This document shows positions 8,414 to 18,352 of a DNA stretch of 64,000 nucleotides, one piece after another. Origin of the DNA: CAVVAH01 sp963746175 (GTDB lineage: Bacteria > Actinomycetota > Actinomycetes > JACCUZ01); contig CAVVAH010000004.1 in the NCBI GenBank assembly GCA_963746175.1, positions 558,001-622,000 on the forward strand, given 5' to 3'. Each line of letters starts with the position of its first letter. Positions within the stretch are counted from its first letter, which is position 1. The position numbers were made by a program, and so were the translations under genes. Under the pieces are notes generated by a model that had not been told where the DNA came from, searched no databases, and saw only the letters and a program-made list of their open reading frames with translations.

Positions 8414-11400
8414 GGGCCGCCGCCCCCGCCGGCCGGGGCACCACATTGCGCCTCGCGGTCGCCGGCCTGTGGTTCCGGCGCAGCACCGCGCTGATCGTCC
8501 TGGTCCTCGCCACTGTCGCCAGCGCCGCGTCGGTCATCGCCCCGCTGTACTCGCGGGCGGCGGAGGAGTCCATCGTCCGCGACACCCTGAGCCGGGCCGA
8601 CGCGTTCACGCTTTCCGTGCAGGTGGCGGTGCCCACGTCCGGCGCCGGTGTCGGCCTCGGGGCCGCCCAGCGCGGCGAGTTCGAGGTCCGCACGATGCAC
8701 CGGATCCTCACCCACCCGGCCTTCGGCACGGCCCGGATGGCCTACTCCGGCAAGGGAAAGTACACGCCGACCGCAGGACCGTTCCAGGGCGGCGACGTCG
8801 TCGGGCAGGTCGTCGAGCGGGCCGGCGTCTGCGAGCACCTCCGGCTCGCCGCCGGCCGGTGCCCGTCCGCTCCGGACGAGGCCATCGTCACCCGGCGCAG
8901 CCTCGACCTGATCGGTGGCCGGATCGGCCGGGCGATGACGATCGACCTGCCGGACTCGCAGACCATCGAGAACCTCGCGCCACCGTCGGTGCACGTCACG
9001 ATCGTCGGCACGTTCGACCCGGTGCCGGTGCAGTCGCCGTACTGGGCCGGCCGGCCGTACTTCACGTCGTACTACCCGCAGGCCTCCCCGAACGGTCTCG
9101 GCGAGAACCCACCGACGGCCGACCCGATCTTCCTCGGCCCGGGCGGCGCCGCCGCCGGCCGCATCACGACGTACACCGTCGACGTCCCGGTGCTGCCGGG
9201 CCGGGTCCGGCTCGACGACGCGACCGAGCTGCGGCAGCAGATCCGCCGGCTCGGCATCAAGAACGCCACCTACCAGCTCACCACCTACTCCCAGCTGCCG
9301 GCCGCGCTGGGTCGCGCGGACGACGGCCGTGAGCTGGTACGGATCGCCGCGCCGCTCGCCGTCACCCAGCTCGTGCTGCTGAGCTGGTGGACGCTGTACC
9401 TCGTCGTCGGGTCAGCGACCGAGGAGCGGTCGCCCGAGCTGGGGCTGGCGAAGCTGCGCGGCCTCACCGCGCGGCAGACGCGACGGTTCGGGCTGGCCGA
9501 GATCTTCCTGCTGCTGCTGGTGGCCGCGCCGCTGGGCACCGTCGTGGGCTACCTGGCCGTCCGCGGCGCCGCGCCGCACGTGTTCGCCCCCGGCACCGAG
9601 GTGCTGCTCACCTGGTCGGTCCTCCTCACCGTCCTCGGCGCCGTCGCAGGCGGAATCGTCACCGCCGCGCTGTCCTCCCGCCAGGTCTTCAACCGCCCGG
9701 TGTCGGAGCTGCTGCGCCGGGTCCCACCGCGCCGGGCCGGTCGCAGGGCGGGCCTCGTCGAGGGCGTGGTCGTCGTGCTGGCGGTCGCCGGCGTCGTGCA
9801 GCTGGTGAGCGACCGCGGCGGTCGCCCCAGCCCGGTCGCCCTGCTGGCACCGGGCATGGTCGCGGTCGCCGGCGGCCTGCTCGCCGCCCGGGTGCTCGTG
9901 CGAGTCGCCCGTCGCCGGGCGGCACGGGCCCTGGACCGTGGCCGGGCCGCGGGCGCTGTCGGCTGGGCGGGCGTCGCCCGCCGGCCCGGCACCGCACGGA
10001 TCGCCTCGGTCCTGGCGGTGGCGACCTGTCTGCTCATCGTCGGTGTCCAGGCCTGGACCGTGGCGGAGCGCAACAGATACGAGCGCGCCGCCGCCGAGAC
10101 GGGCGCCGAGGTCGTGCTCCAGGTGCGCGCCCCGAGCCACCGGGCGCTGCTCGACGCGGTCCGCGCCGCCGATCGCGACGGGCACTATGCGATGGCCGCC
10201 GTGCAGGTGACGACGAGCAACCAGGAGGCGGCGCTGCTCGCCGTCGACTCGACCCGGGCCGACCGCATCATCGAGTGGGGAGCGCCCGACGCGGCGCCGC
10301 ACGACCCGGTGTCCGAGGTGCTGCGGCCACCGATGCCCGCCTCGATCCGGCTCGGCGCCGGTCGCCTCGACGCGGGTGTCGACCTGCAGTCGCTCGAGTC
10401 ACCGACGCCGCTGCGCCTGACGGCCGCCGTGGATCACGGCGGCACGGTCGAGCGGATCGACCTCGGACACCTGCGACGAGGCGCGCACACCTACGGCACG
10501 GACCTGCCGGCGGCCTGCGCCGAGGAGCAGTGCCGGCTGGTGTCGCTGGCCGTCGACCACCCCGGCACCGACATCGAGAGCGCCACCGCCGACCTGGTGG
10601 TGACGGCGCTGGCCCTGACCCCGCCCGGCGGGACCGCGACCCGGCTGCCCGCAACGCTGGACACCGACGGTGCCTGGCGGCCGGGCGCACCCACCATCGG
10701 CGGTCCCGAGGTGCAGCTGACGCCCGCCGACGACGGGCTGCACGCACGGGTCCACGTGCCCGGCGGTCCCTTCGCGGAGATCGTCCGCGGCGACTCGCCG
10801 GAGCCGCTGCCCGCCTACGCCGGCGCACCCGGCGGCGGCACCACGCCGGAGGAGGGCGACCTGCCCGTCGCGCAGACGACCGGCCTCGACGGGCGGTCGA
10901 CCCGGTACTCGACAACTCACCCGGCGGCGTACATCCCGCGGCTCGGCCGCGACGCCACGCTGGTCGACCTCGACCTCGCGCTGCGCCTGGACGAGGAGGC
11001 CGCGCTCGGCGACCGCGAGGTGTGGCTCTCGCGCGACGACCCCGCCGCCGAGGCCGCGCTGCGCCGGTCCCTGGCCAAGGCCGACATCACCGTGCAGCGC
11101 CGCGACACCCGCGGCGGCCTGGAGCGCGTCTACGCCGGCGACGGTGCCGTCCTGGCGCTGCGGCTGCTGCTCGTGTGCGGCGCCTCCGCCGTGCTCGTCG
11201 CCGTGGGCGCGCTCCTGGTCGCGGCGTACGTCGGCCGGCGCCAGCGGGCCTACGAGGTCGCCGCGCTGCGTGTGGTGGGTGTGCGCCGCCGCACGGTCCG
11301 TGCGCTGCTGCTCCGTGAGAACGTCGGGACCGTGCTCGTCGCGCTGGTCTGCGGGGCTGTCGCCGCGCTGGTCGCCACCTGGGTCGTGCTGCCGGCGCTG

Positions 11401-11574
11401 CCGCAGTTCGACGACCCGTCGGCGTTCGTCGAGGTGCGCTACGTGCCCGACGCCGCCACCGCCTGGGCCGCCGTCGGCGGTCTCGGCCTGCTCCTCGTCG
11501 GCGTCGGCCTGGCCGTCGCCGTGCTGCAGCTGCGCAGCGGTCGCGTCGACCGCCTGCGGGAAGGGGTCCGATGA
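8410..11574 (+). CDS. FtsX-like ABC transporter permease 2
   Basis: A 1054-residue paralogue of the preceding permease with the same plan: N-terminal membrane segment (ALIVLVLATVASAASVIAPLYSRAAEES), large external domain, FtsX membrane block with SATEERSPELGLAKLRGLTARQ, a second external domain and a C-terminal FtsX block (YEVAALRVVGVRRRTVRALLLREN). The ATG at 8410 overlaps the upstream stop by four bases and agrees with the paralogue's N-terminus. The two permeases probably pair as a heterodimer. Some external-domain Cys residues (GVCEHL, CAEEQC) have counterparts in permease 1 (GVCGHL, TCDDC), which suggests conserved disulphides. Confidence 0.85.
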   Translation: MRAAAPAGRGTTLRLAVAGLWFRRSTALIVLVLATVASAASVIAPLYSRAAEESIVRDTLSRADAFTLSVQVAVPTSGAGVGLGAAQRGEFEVRTMHRILTHPAFGTARMAYSGKGKYTPTAGPFQGGDVVGQVVERAGVCEHLRLAAGRCPSAPDEAIVTRRSLDLIGGRIGRAMTIDLPDSQTIENLAPPSVHVTIVGTFDPVPVQSPYWAGRPYFTSYYPQASPNGLGENPPTADPIFLGPGGAAAGRITTYTVDVPVLPGRVRLDDATELRQQIRRLGIKNATYQLTTYSQLPAALGRADDGRELVRIAAPLAVTQLVLLSWWTLYLVVGSATEERSPELGLAKLRGLTARQTRRFGLAEIFLLLLVAAPLGTVVGYLAVRGAAPHVFAPGTEVLLTWSVLLTVLGAVAGGIVTAALSSRQVFNRPVSELLRRVPPRRAGRRAGLVEGVVVVLAVAGVVQLVSDRGGRPSPVALLAPGMVAVAGGLLAARVLVRVARRRAARALDRGRAAGAVGWAGVARRPGTARIASVLAVATCLLIVGVQAWTVAERNRYERAAAETGAEVVLQVRAPSHRALLDAVRAADRDGHYAMAAVQVTTSNQEAALLAVDSTRADRIIEWGAPDAAPHDPVSEVLRPPMPASIRLGAGRLDAGVDLQSLESPTPLRLTAAVDHGGTVERIDLGHLRRGAHTYGTDLPAACAEEQCRLVSLAVDHPGTDIESATADLVVTALALTPPGGTATRLPATLDTDGAWRPGAPTIGGPEVQLTPADDGLHARVHVPGGPFAEIVRGDSPEPLPAYAGAPGGGTTPEEGDLPVAQTTGLDGRSTRYSTTHPAAYIPRLGRDATLVDLDLALRLDEEAALGDREVWLSRDDPAAEAALRRSLAKADITVQRRDTRGGLERVYAGDGAVLALRLLLVCGASAVLVAVGALLVAAYVGRRQRAYEVAALRVVGVRRRTVRALLLRENVGTVLVALVCGAVAALVATWVVLPALPQFDDPSAFVEVRYVPDAATAWAAVGGLGLLLVGVGLAVAVLQLRSGRVDRLREGVR

Positions 11575-11596
11575 CGAACCACGCGAGGGCGGCGTC

Positions 11597-12475
11597 ATGA
11601 CGGGCATCCCCGTCTCGGCGCACGGCCTGGTGCACATCTACCGGCTGGAGGGCAACGACGTGGTCGCCCTCTCCGGCGTCGACCTCGACGTCGCCGCCGG
11701 CGAGGTCGTCGGGCTGCTCGGACCGTCCGGGTCCGGCAAGTCGACGCTGCTCAACCTCTTCGCCGGCCTGCTCCGCCCCAGCGCCGGCCGCCTGACGGTC
11801 GGCCGGCACGAGATCGCCCGGATGGACGAGCGAGGCCTGGCCCGCATGCGCGCCGGTGACGTCGGGGTCGTGCTGCAGGGCGCGATGCGCAACCTGCTGC
11901 CGTACGCCAACCCGGTCGACAACGTGCGCTTCGCGCAGCGCGGCGCCCGCCGGCTGGCCAAGAGCGCCGACGACACGGTGCCGGTGCTGCTGCTCGAGCC
12001 GGAGGAGGTCCTCGAGCTGGTGGGGCTCGCCGACCACGCGCACACCTCGCTCACGAACCTGTCCCCCGGCCAGCGGCAGCGGCTCGCGGTCGGTGTCGGG
12101 CTGGCCGCCCGGCCGGGCCTGCTGCTGCTCGACGAGCCGACCAGCCAGCTCGACCACGAGGGCCGCGACGAGGTGCTCGCCGCCGTGATCGACATCAACC
12201 GCGACCTCGGCACCACGGTCGTCGCGGTGACGCACGATCCCGAGGTCGCCGAGCGGCTGCCGCGGACGGTCACCATCCGCGACGGCCGGGTGGGCGCCGA
12301 GGGCCGTCGCGGCGAGGAGTACGCCGTGGTCGCGCGCGACGGCTCGCTGACGCTGCCGCCCGACGTGCTGGAGCGGGTGCCGCCCGGGTCGCTGCTGCGT
12401 GTCACGATCGTCGACGAGGACGCGGTCCGGCTGGACCGCACCGACACCGGCGCCGGAGAGGGGAGCGTGGCATGA
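11597..12475 (+). CDS. ABC transporter ATP-binding protein 1 of the FtsX-type exporter
   Basis: A 292-residue ATPase. It has Walker A GPSGSGKST near residue 43, a somewhat degenerate signature LSPGQRQRLAVG, Walker B LLLLDEP with the D-loop SQLD, and the switch His in VAVTHD. A C-terminal extension of about 60 residues after the ATPase core is unusual for this class. The ATG at 11597 was chosen for its GAGGG site. A 9-codon frame (11571-11600) starts inside the permease stop and ends on this ATG, so translation may be coupled through it. The ATPase probably energises one or both permeases. Confidence 0.85.
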   Translation: MTGIPVSAHGLVHIYRLEGNDVVALSGVDLDVAAGEVVGLLGPSGSGKSTLLNLFAGLLRPSAGRLTVGRHEIARMDERGLARMRAGDVGVVLQGAMRNLLPYANPVDNVRFAQRGARRLAKSADDTVPVLLLEPEEVLELVGLADHAHTSLTNLSPGQRQRLAVGVGLAARPGLLLLDEPTSQLDHEGRDEVLAAVIDINRDLGTTVVAVTHDPEVAERLPRTVTIRDGRVGAEGRRGEEYAVVARDGSLTLPPDVLERVPPGSLLRVTIVDEDAVRLDRTDTGAGEGSVA

Positions 12476-13185
12476 GCCGCCCAGCGCAGCCGCCGGAGGG
12501 ACCGCCGCAGCCGGTCGAGGTCGTCGCCCGCGACGTGCACGTCGCCTACGACGGCCACGAGGTGCTCGCCGGGGTCGACCTGCGCGCCGTGCCGGGACGC
12601 ATGGTCGCCGTGACCGGACCGTCGGGCGCCGGGAAGACCACCCTCCTGTGGGTGCTCGCCGGCCTGGTGCACCCGCAGCGGGGCGAGGTGCTGGTCGCCG
12701 GCGAGCCGCCCCGGGACCGCGACCACACCAGCGCCGCCGGCGTCGTGCTGATCCCCCAGGACAACGCGCTGGCCAGCGTCCTGACCGCCACCGAGAACGT
12801 CGTCGTCCCGCTGCTGGCCGGCGGCGTGGCACCCACCGAGGCCGGCCCACGGGCGTCCGCCGCCCTGGAGTCGGTGGGCCTGGGTGCCGCCGGGAACCAG
12901 CTCATCGAGGAGCTCAGCGGTGGCCAGCAGCAGCGGGTCGCGGTGGCCCGCGGGCTCGCCCAGCAGGGCACGGTGGTCCTCGCCGACGAGCCGACCAGCG
13001 AGCTGGACGCCGCCAACCGGGCTCGCGTAGTCGGCCTGCTGCGCGCCGAGGCCGACCGGGGCGCCGCCGTCGTCCTGGCCACCCACGACCCGGACGCCGC
13101 CGCCGAGTGCGACGCCGAGCTGCACCTCGACGCCGGCGAGGCCACCTGGGTGCGACCGCTCGAGGCCGTCGCCGCGGGTCGCTAG
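12472..13185 (+). CDS. ABC transporter ATP-binding protein 2 of the FtsX-type exporter
   Basis: A 237-residue LolD/MacB-class ATPase. It has Walker A GPSGAGKTT near residue 49, a Q-loop in LIPQDNALASVLTATENV, a canonical signature LSGGQQQRVAVARG, Walker B VVLADEPTSELD and a switch His in LATHDP. It overlaps the upstream ATPase stop by four bases (ATGA). Together with the other ATPase it would give a heterodimeric NTPase to match the heterodimeric permease. It is the last gene of the operon. Confidence 0.9.
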   Translation: MSRPAQPPEGPPQPVEVVARDVHVAYDGHEVLAGVDLRAVPGRMVAVTGPSGAGKTTLLWVLAGLVHPQRGEVLVAGEPPRDRDHTSAAGVVLIPQDNALASVLTATENVVVPLLAGGVAPTEAGPRASAALESVGLGAAGNQLIEELSGGQQQRVAVARGLAQQGTVVLADEPTSELDAANRARVVGLLRAEADRGAAVVLATHDPDAAAECDAELHLDAGEATWVRPLEAVAAGR

Positions 13186-13208
13186 CTCGTACGTTTCGAC
13201 CGCTCCAG

Positions 13209-13227
13209 GGAGGCTAGGCTCACCTCA
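13209..13227 (+). promoter_or_regulatory. Iron-box-like (IdeR/DtxR) site before the desaturase
   Basis: The 19 bases GGAGGCTAGGCTCACCTCA match the IdeR/DtxR consensus (TTAGGTTAGGCTAACCTAA) at 14 of 19 positions, including the central AGGCT and ACCT half-sites. The site lies about 60 bases upstream of the desaturase start, and its TAGGCT could also be a -10 hexamer. This is a pattern match only. Confidence 0.35.
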
Positions 13228-13288
13228 TCATTCGCGGCCGTCCAGGACCCGGCGATCACGCGCAGGCTCTCCAGAAACGCGGCACGCC

Positions 13289-14305
13289 ATGACGGCTCCT
13301 CTCACGACCACGACCACCCCGACCCACGGCAGCGACTTCGCCGAGCTGTCGCGACGCATCAAGGCGGCGGGCCTGATGCACCGCCGCCCCGTCTACTACG
13401 CCGTGGCGATCACCACGACGGTCCTGCTCCTCGTGTCCGGCTGGGCCGTGCTGATCCTGGCCGGCCCGAGCTGGTGGCAGCTGCTGACGGCGGCGTTCCT
13501 CGGGGTGATGTTCACCCAGCTCGGCTTCCTCGGGCACGACGTCGGCCACAAGCAGGTGTTCCGGTCGCGACGCGTGACCTACGCGTTCGGCGTGCTGGCC
13601 GGCAACGCAGGCATCGGGCTCAGCTACGGCTGGTGGATGGACAAGCACAACCGGCACCACGCCCACCCCAACGACCTCGAGCGGGACCCCGACGTGCGCG
13701 CCGGCGCCCTGGTCTTCGACGCCAGCCAGCGCCGCGGTCGGCGCGGCCTCGGCAGCATCCTCACGTCGGCGCAGGCGTACCTGTTCTTCCCGATGCTGCT
13801 GCTCGAGGGACTGCACCTGCACGTCGCGAGCTTCCGCGCCCTGCGCTCCGGAGGGGTGCGGACGCGGTGGCTCGAGGGCAGCCTGCTGCTCGTGCACGTC
13901 GCGGCGTACGTCGGTGTGGTGGCGCTCGTCCTCCCACTGTGGCAGGCGGTCGCGTTCATCGCCTTGCAACAGGCGGTCTTCGGTCTCTACATGGGTGTGT
14001 CCTTCGCCCCCAACCACAAGGGGATGCCGGTCGAGGGGCCCGACGACCACTGGGACTTCCTGCGCCGTCAGGTGCTCACCTCCCGCGACGTCAGGGGCAA
14101 CCCGGTGGTCGACGTGGCCCTCGGCGGGCTCAACTACCAGGTCGAGCACCACCTCTTCCCGAGCATGCCCCGGCCGTCGTTGCGCCGGGCGCAGCCCCTC
14201 GTGCGCGCCTTCTGCCACGAGCGTGGCGTGCGCTACGTCGAGACCGGTCTGCTCGCGTCCTACCGCCAGACGCTCGGCCACCTCGACGCCGTCGGCCGGG
14301 CCTGA
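13289..14305 (+). CDS. Membrane fatty acid desaturase
   Basis: A 338-residue acyl desaturase of the DesA3/front-end type. All three diiron histidine boxes are visible: HDVGH near residue 84, HNRHH near 119 and QVEHH near 284. Hydrophobic pairs lie at about 40-85 and 160-245. It inserts a double bond into membrane acyl chains using O2 and an electron donor, and so helps set membrane fluidity. No ferredoxin or reductase partner is adjacent. The ATG at 13289 gives the usual length. An iron-box-like sequence precedes it, which would fit a diiron enzyme, but that link is inferred. Confidence 0.9.
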   Translation: MTAPLTTTTTPTHGSDFAELSRRIKAAGLMHRRPVYYAVAITTTVLLLVSGWAVLILAGPSWWQLLTAAFLGVMFTQLGFLGHDVGHKQVFRSRRVTYAFGVLAGNAGIGLSYGWWMDKHNRHHAHPNDLERDPDVRAGALVFDASQRRGRRGLGSILTSAQAYLFFPMLLLEGLHLHVASFRALRSGGVRTRWLEGSLLLVHVAAYVGVVALVLPLWQAVAFIALQQAVFGLYMGVSFAPNHKGMPVEGPDDHWDFLRRQVLTSRDVRGNPVVDVALGGLNYQVEHHLFPSMPRPSLRRAQPLVRAFCHERGVRYVETGLLASYRQTLGHLDAVGRA

Positions 14306-14420
14306 CTCTGAAGCAGGTTGGCGGTGGCTCAGCGGGTTGTCGTCGGGCTCAGAGCGGCCCGGACGACGAGGCCGGACGGCCCACCGTCCCCGCCGACCCG
14401 TCGTCGTCGGACTGGCGCCG

Positions 14421-14469
14421 AAGTGGCCCCGCCAACGGGGCGGAATCCACCACCGCAGCGGGGCCACTT
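14421..14469. repeat. Intergenic palindrome, family B copy 1
   Basis: A perfect 12-bp inverted repeat (AAGTGGCCCCGC at 14421-14432, complement at 14458-14469) between the convergent desaturase and Nudix genes. The same core lies at 32455-32526 and 40225-40271. About 70 bases upstream, TCAGAGCGGCC at 14350 resembles one end of the module that also accompanies the other two copies. Confidence 0.85.
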
Positions 14470-14502
14470 GGCTCTTTCGCCCGCCGGGCTTCGCGGATGC
14501 GC

Positions 14503-14994
14503 TCAGCCGACCGGGTGGCCCTCCTCGAGCTCGGCCGTCTCGCCGCTGGCCATCGCCGCGATCGCGGCCCGCAACCGGCGGCTGAAGAACGGCGTGGTGC
14601 GCGCCTCGACCTCGGCCCCGTCGCAGAACCGCCACGACGCGAGCTCGTCGCTCGGGAGCACGATCTGTGCGGTGTCGACGGGGCTGCCCGCGTAGAGCAG
14701 CATCAGGCCGTCGTCCGGGCGGCGGCCCGGCGGGACCCAGTCGACGACGAGCAGCCGCCCGACCGCCACCGCGACACCGAGCTCCTCAAGGCACTCACGG
14801 GCTGCGCCGGCTCGCGGTGACTCGTTCGCCTCGACCATGCCGCCCGGGACCTCCCAGCCGGGTTTGTAGGTCGGCTCGACCAGCAGCACCCGCCCCGCGT
14901 CGTCGACGAGGACCACCCCGGCACCCACCCGCTTGCGCGGCAGGGCCGCCCAGACCGCCGGGTCGACCTCGTTGGGCGTGGGGTCGACCGCCAC
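14503..14994 (-). CDS. Nudix hydrolase
   Basis: A 163-residue protein with a perfect Nudix box: G at residue 52, then x5-E-x7-R-E-x2-E-E-x-G-V ending near residue 74 (core RECLEELGV). The box binds Mg2+ and hydrolyses a nucleoside-diphosphate-linked substrate; the substrate cannot be told from sequence. The GTG start at 14994 lies three bases after the stop of the M29 aminopeptidase gene, so the two are co-transcribed with the aminopeptidase first. It ends 34 bases before family-B palindrome copy 1. Confidence 0.9.
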   Translation of the reverse strand: MAVDPTPNEVDPAVWAALPRKRVGAGVVLVDDAGRVLLVEPTYKPGWEVPGGMVEANESPRAGAARECLEELGVAVAVGRLLVVDWVPPGRRPDDGLMLLYAGSPVDTAQIVLPSDELASWRFCDGAEVEARTTPFFSRRLRAAIAAMASGETAELEEGHPVG

Positions 14995-14997
14995 CCG

Positions 14998-16233
14998 TCA
15001 GGCCTCGGCGAGGACGAACACGTCGCCGCGGGTCACCGGGACGGTGGTGCCGTCGGCCTGGATGCCGTCGATCTCGACCTCCGGGCTGCCGACGACGACG
15101 TCGACGTGGGTCGGTGAGGAGTTCATGCCCGCCTCACGCAGCTCGTCCGGCGACATCTCCAGGCCGCGTTCGAAGCCGACCGGGAAGCCGGCGCCCCACG
15201 CCACGTGCGAGCCGATGTTCTCGTCGTAGAGCATGTCGCCGTACGTGAGGTTCGTGCGCCGGACTGCCGAGTCGCCGTCGACGATCGCGATCTCGCCGAG
15301 GTGCCGGGCGTTGGGCACGCTGTCCATCTGCTTCTGCACCACCTCCTCGCCGCGGGTCGCCGTCGCCCCCTTGACGGTGCCGTCGGCGAGCTCGAGCTCG
15401 AGCCCTTCGACGAGCACGTTGAGGCCGGGGACGTAGAACGGTGCCGTGGTGCGGGCGAAGCCGTCCGCCCGCCGCCAGTCCGGGGAGATGAAGACCTCCT
15501 CGGTCGGCAGGTTCGGGACGAACTCGGTGCCGGCGGCGTTCGTCGTCGAGCCGCCCATCCAGCGCGCCGTCGGCGGTAGCCCGACCGTGAGGTCGGTGCC
15601 CGGGCCGCGGTAGCGGATCCGGTCGAAGCGGCGGGAGTTGAGCATCTCCCGACGGACGTGCAGCTTCTCGAGATGGTCACGCCAGGACTGCACCGGGTCG
15701 GCCTCGTGCAGCCGGGTGGCGATGGCCACAGCGTCCCAGAGCCGCGCCACGTCCGGGGTGCCGAGCACGCTCTCGGCCCAGCCGGCGTTCGGCGCGCCGA
15801 CGACGGTCCAGGCGACCGTGTTGGTGGCGACGATCGGCATGACCTCGCGCATCAGCTCGACCGGCTGCATCTTCACCAACCGGTCCGGGTCGAGCCCCTC
15901 CATCATCCGGGGGTTGGGGTTGCCCGTCAGCGAGATGACCGCCGGCCGGTCCTCCTTCCAGGCCCGGACGCCCTCCAGCTCGTGCGGCAGGCTCTTCCCG
16001 AGCATGTCGTCGGGCTGGAGCTCGGCCGCAGCACGGTTCAGGTGCTGGTCGCGGTACTCCATCGTCACCATGCTCGCGCCGACCCGGTAGGCCTCCTTCG
16101 CGATCGCCCGCGCCACCGGTGCGTGCTCGACCTGCGCGATGACGACGACCCGCTGGCCGGGCTGGACGTTGACGCCCACCCGCACCACCAGGCGTGCGTA
16201 GGCCTCGATCAGGTGGTCGTACGGCTCAGACAT
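14998..16233 (-). CDS. M29 family metallo-aminopeptidase
   Basis: A 411-residue aminopeptidase of the AmpS/PepS/AmpT family, which uses two metal ions. Conserved blocks are NLPTEEVF near residue 245, GGSTTNAAGTEF, HVAWGAGFP near 350 and the metal-ligand segment SPTHVDVV near 375. It has no signal peptide, so it is cytosolic and probably takes part in peptide turnover. The length is normal for the family. It heads a two-gene unit with the Nudix gene. Confidence 0.88.
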   Translation of the reverse strand: MSEPYDHLIEAYARLVVRVGVNVQPGQRVVVIAQVEHAPVARAIAKEAYRVGASMVTMEYRDQHLNRAAAELQPDDMLGKSLPHELEGVRAWKEDRPAVISLTGNPNPRMMEGLDPDRLVKMQPVELMREVMPIVATNTVAWTVVGAPNAGWAESVLGTPDVARLWDAVAIATRLHEADPVQSWRDHLEKLHVRREMLNSRRFDRIRYRGPGTDLTVGLPPTARWMGGSTTNAAGTEFVPNLPTEEVFISPDWRRADGFARTTAPFYVPGLNVLVEGLELELADGTVKGATATRGEEVVQKQMDSVPNARHLGEIAIVDGDSAVRRTNLTYGDMLYDENIGSHVAWGAGFPVGFERGLEMSPDELREAGMNSSPTHVDVVVGSPEVEIDGIQADGTTVPVTRGDVFVLAEA

Positions 16234-16336
16234 GCGGGCTCCCGAGGACTCGTGGCGGACCGACGGCCACCGTACAACGTGGCAGCACTAGCGCCGATCG
16301 GCGCTAGCCGTAGGTCGGCAGGTCCGGGAACGCCGA

Positions 16337-16366
16337 CGGGCGGCCCTCCGTGAGGAGGACCGCCCG
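16337..16366 (-). terminator. Terminator-like hairpin after groEL
   Basis: A 13-bp stem with one mismatch (CGGGCGGCCCTCC at 16337-16349 and its partner at 16354-16366) and a GTGA tetraloop, 36 bases past the groEL stop. There is no U-tract, as is common in high-GC actinobacteria. Confidence 0.6.
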
Positions 16367-16402
16367 CCGGGACGTGCTGCGGTGCTGGTCGTGCGGTGGG
16401 GA

Positions 16403-18031
<1,629 letters not shown>

Positions 18032-18168
18032 GCGGTATCCGGTCCTCCCGGTCGGGGTGGAGAAGATCCGGTGGTGCCCGCGACGGACGGTCGGCACCTG
18101 CGGCGGTCTCGCCGGGAGGCGCCGGCCTCACCTGGCCGGATCCGATCGTTCTGTCACTCATGATGTCA

Positions 18169-18212
18169 GAGTGCTAACCCCATGATTAGCACTCGACCCC
18201 CCCGAGTGCAAG
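18169..18212 (-). promoter_or_regulatory. CIRCE (HrcA operator) overlapping the groEL promoter
   Basis: TTAGCACTC at 18186-18194 and GAGTGCAAG at 18204-18212 form a CIRCE with the canonical 9-base spacer and two mismatches in one arm. A third half-site, GAGTGCTAA (18169-18177), lies next to it, so the three half-sites make two inverted pairs. On the groEL strand the distal arm supplies a TTGCAC hexamer, and AATCAT follows at promoter spacing, so HrcA bound here would block transcription. CIRCE/HrcA control of heat-shock genes is well established. Confidence 0.88.
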
Positions 18213-18352
18213 CCGCCGGTAGGGGTGTGGGCCGCGTCCGGAGCCCTGGGATTCCCGGACCGGGGCGAGCCGAGGTGCGAGACGATGCGCTCGGTCGTGC
18301 GGCCCCGCGCACCCCGCGCGGGCCAGGTCGGCACCGAGAGCCGGGGAGGGTC

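Noticed and set aside
5240..8446. A very long open frame antisense to the first ABC permease
   Set aside because: It is a GC-composition shadow: low-complexity R/G/D/Q-rich translation with no motif, whereas the plus strand has a full FtsX permease.
18182..18352. Longer N-terminus for the LuxR-type regulator
   Set aside because: The extension would start inside the CIRCE site and encodes G/R/P-rich sequence without homology; the GTG at 18353 has a strong ribosome binding site.
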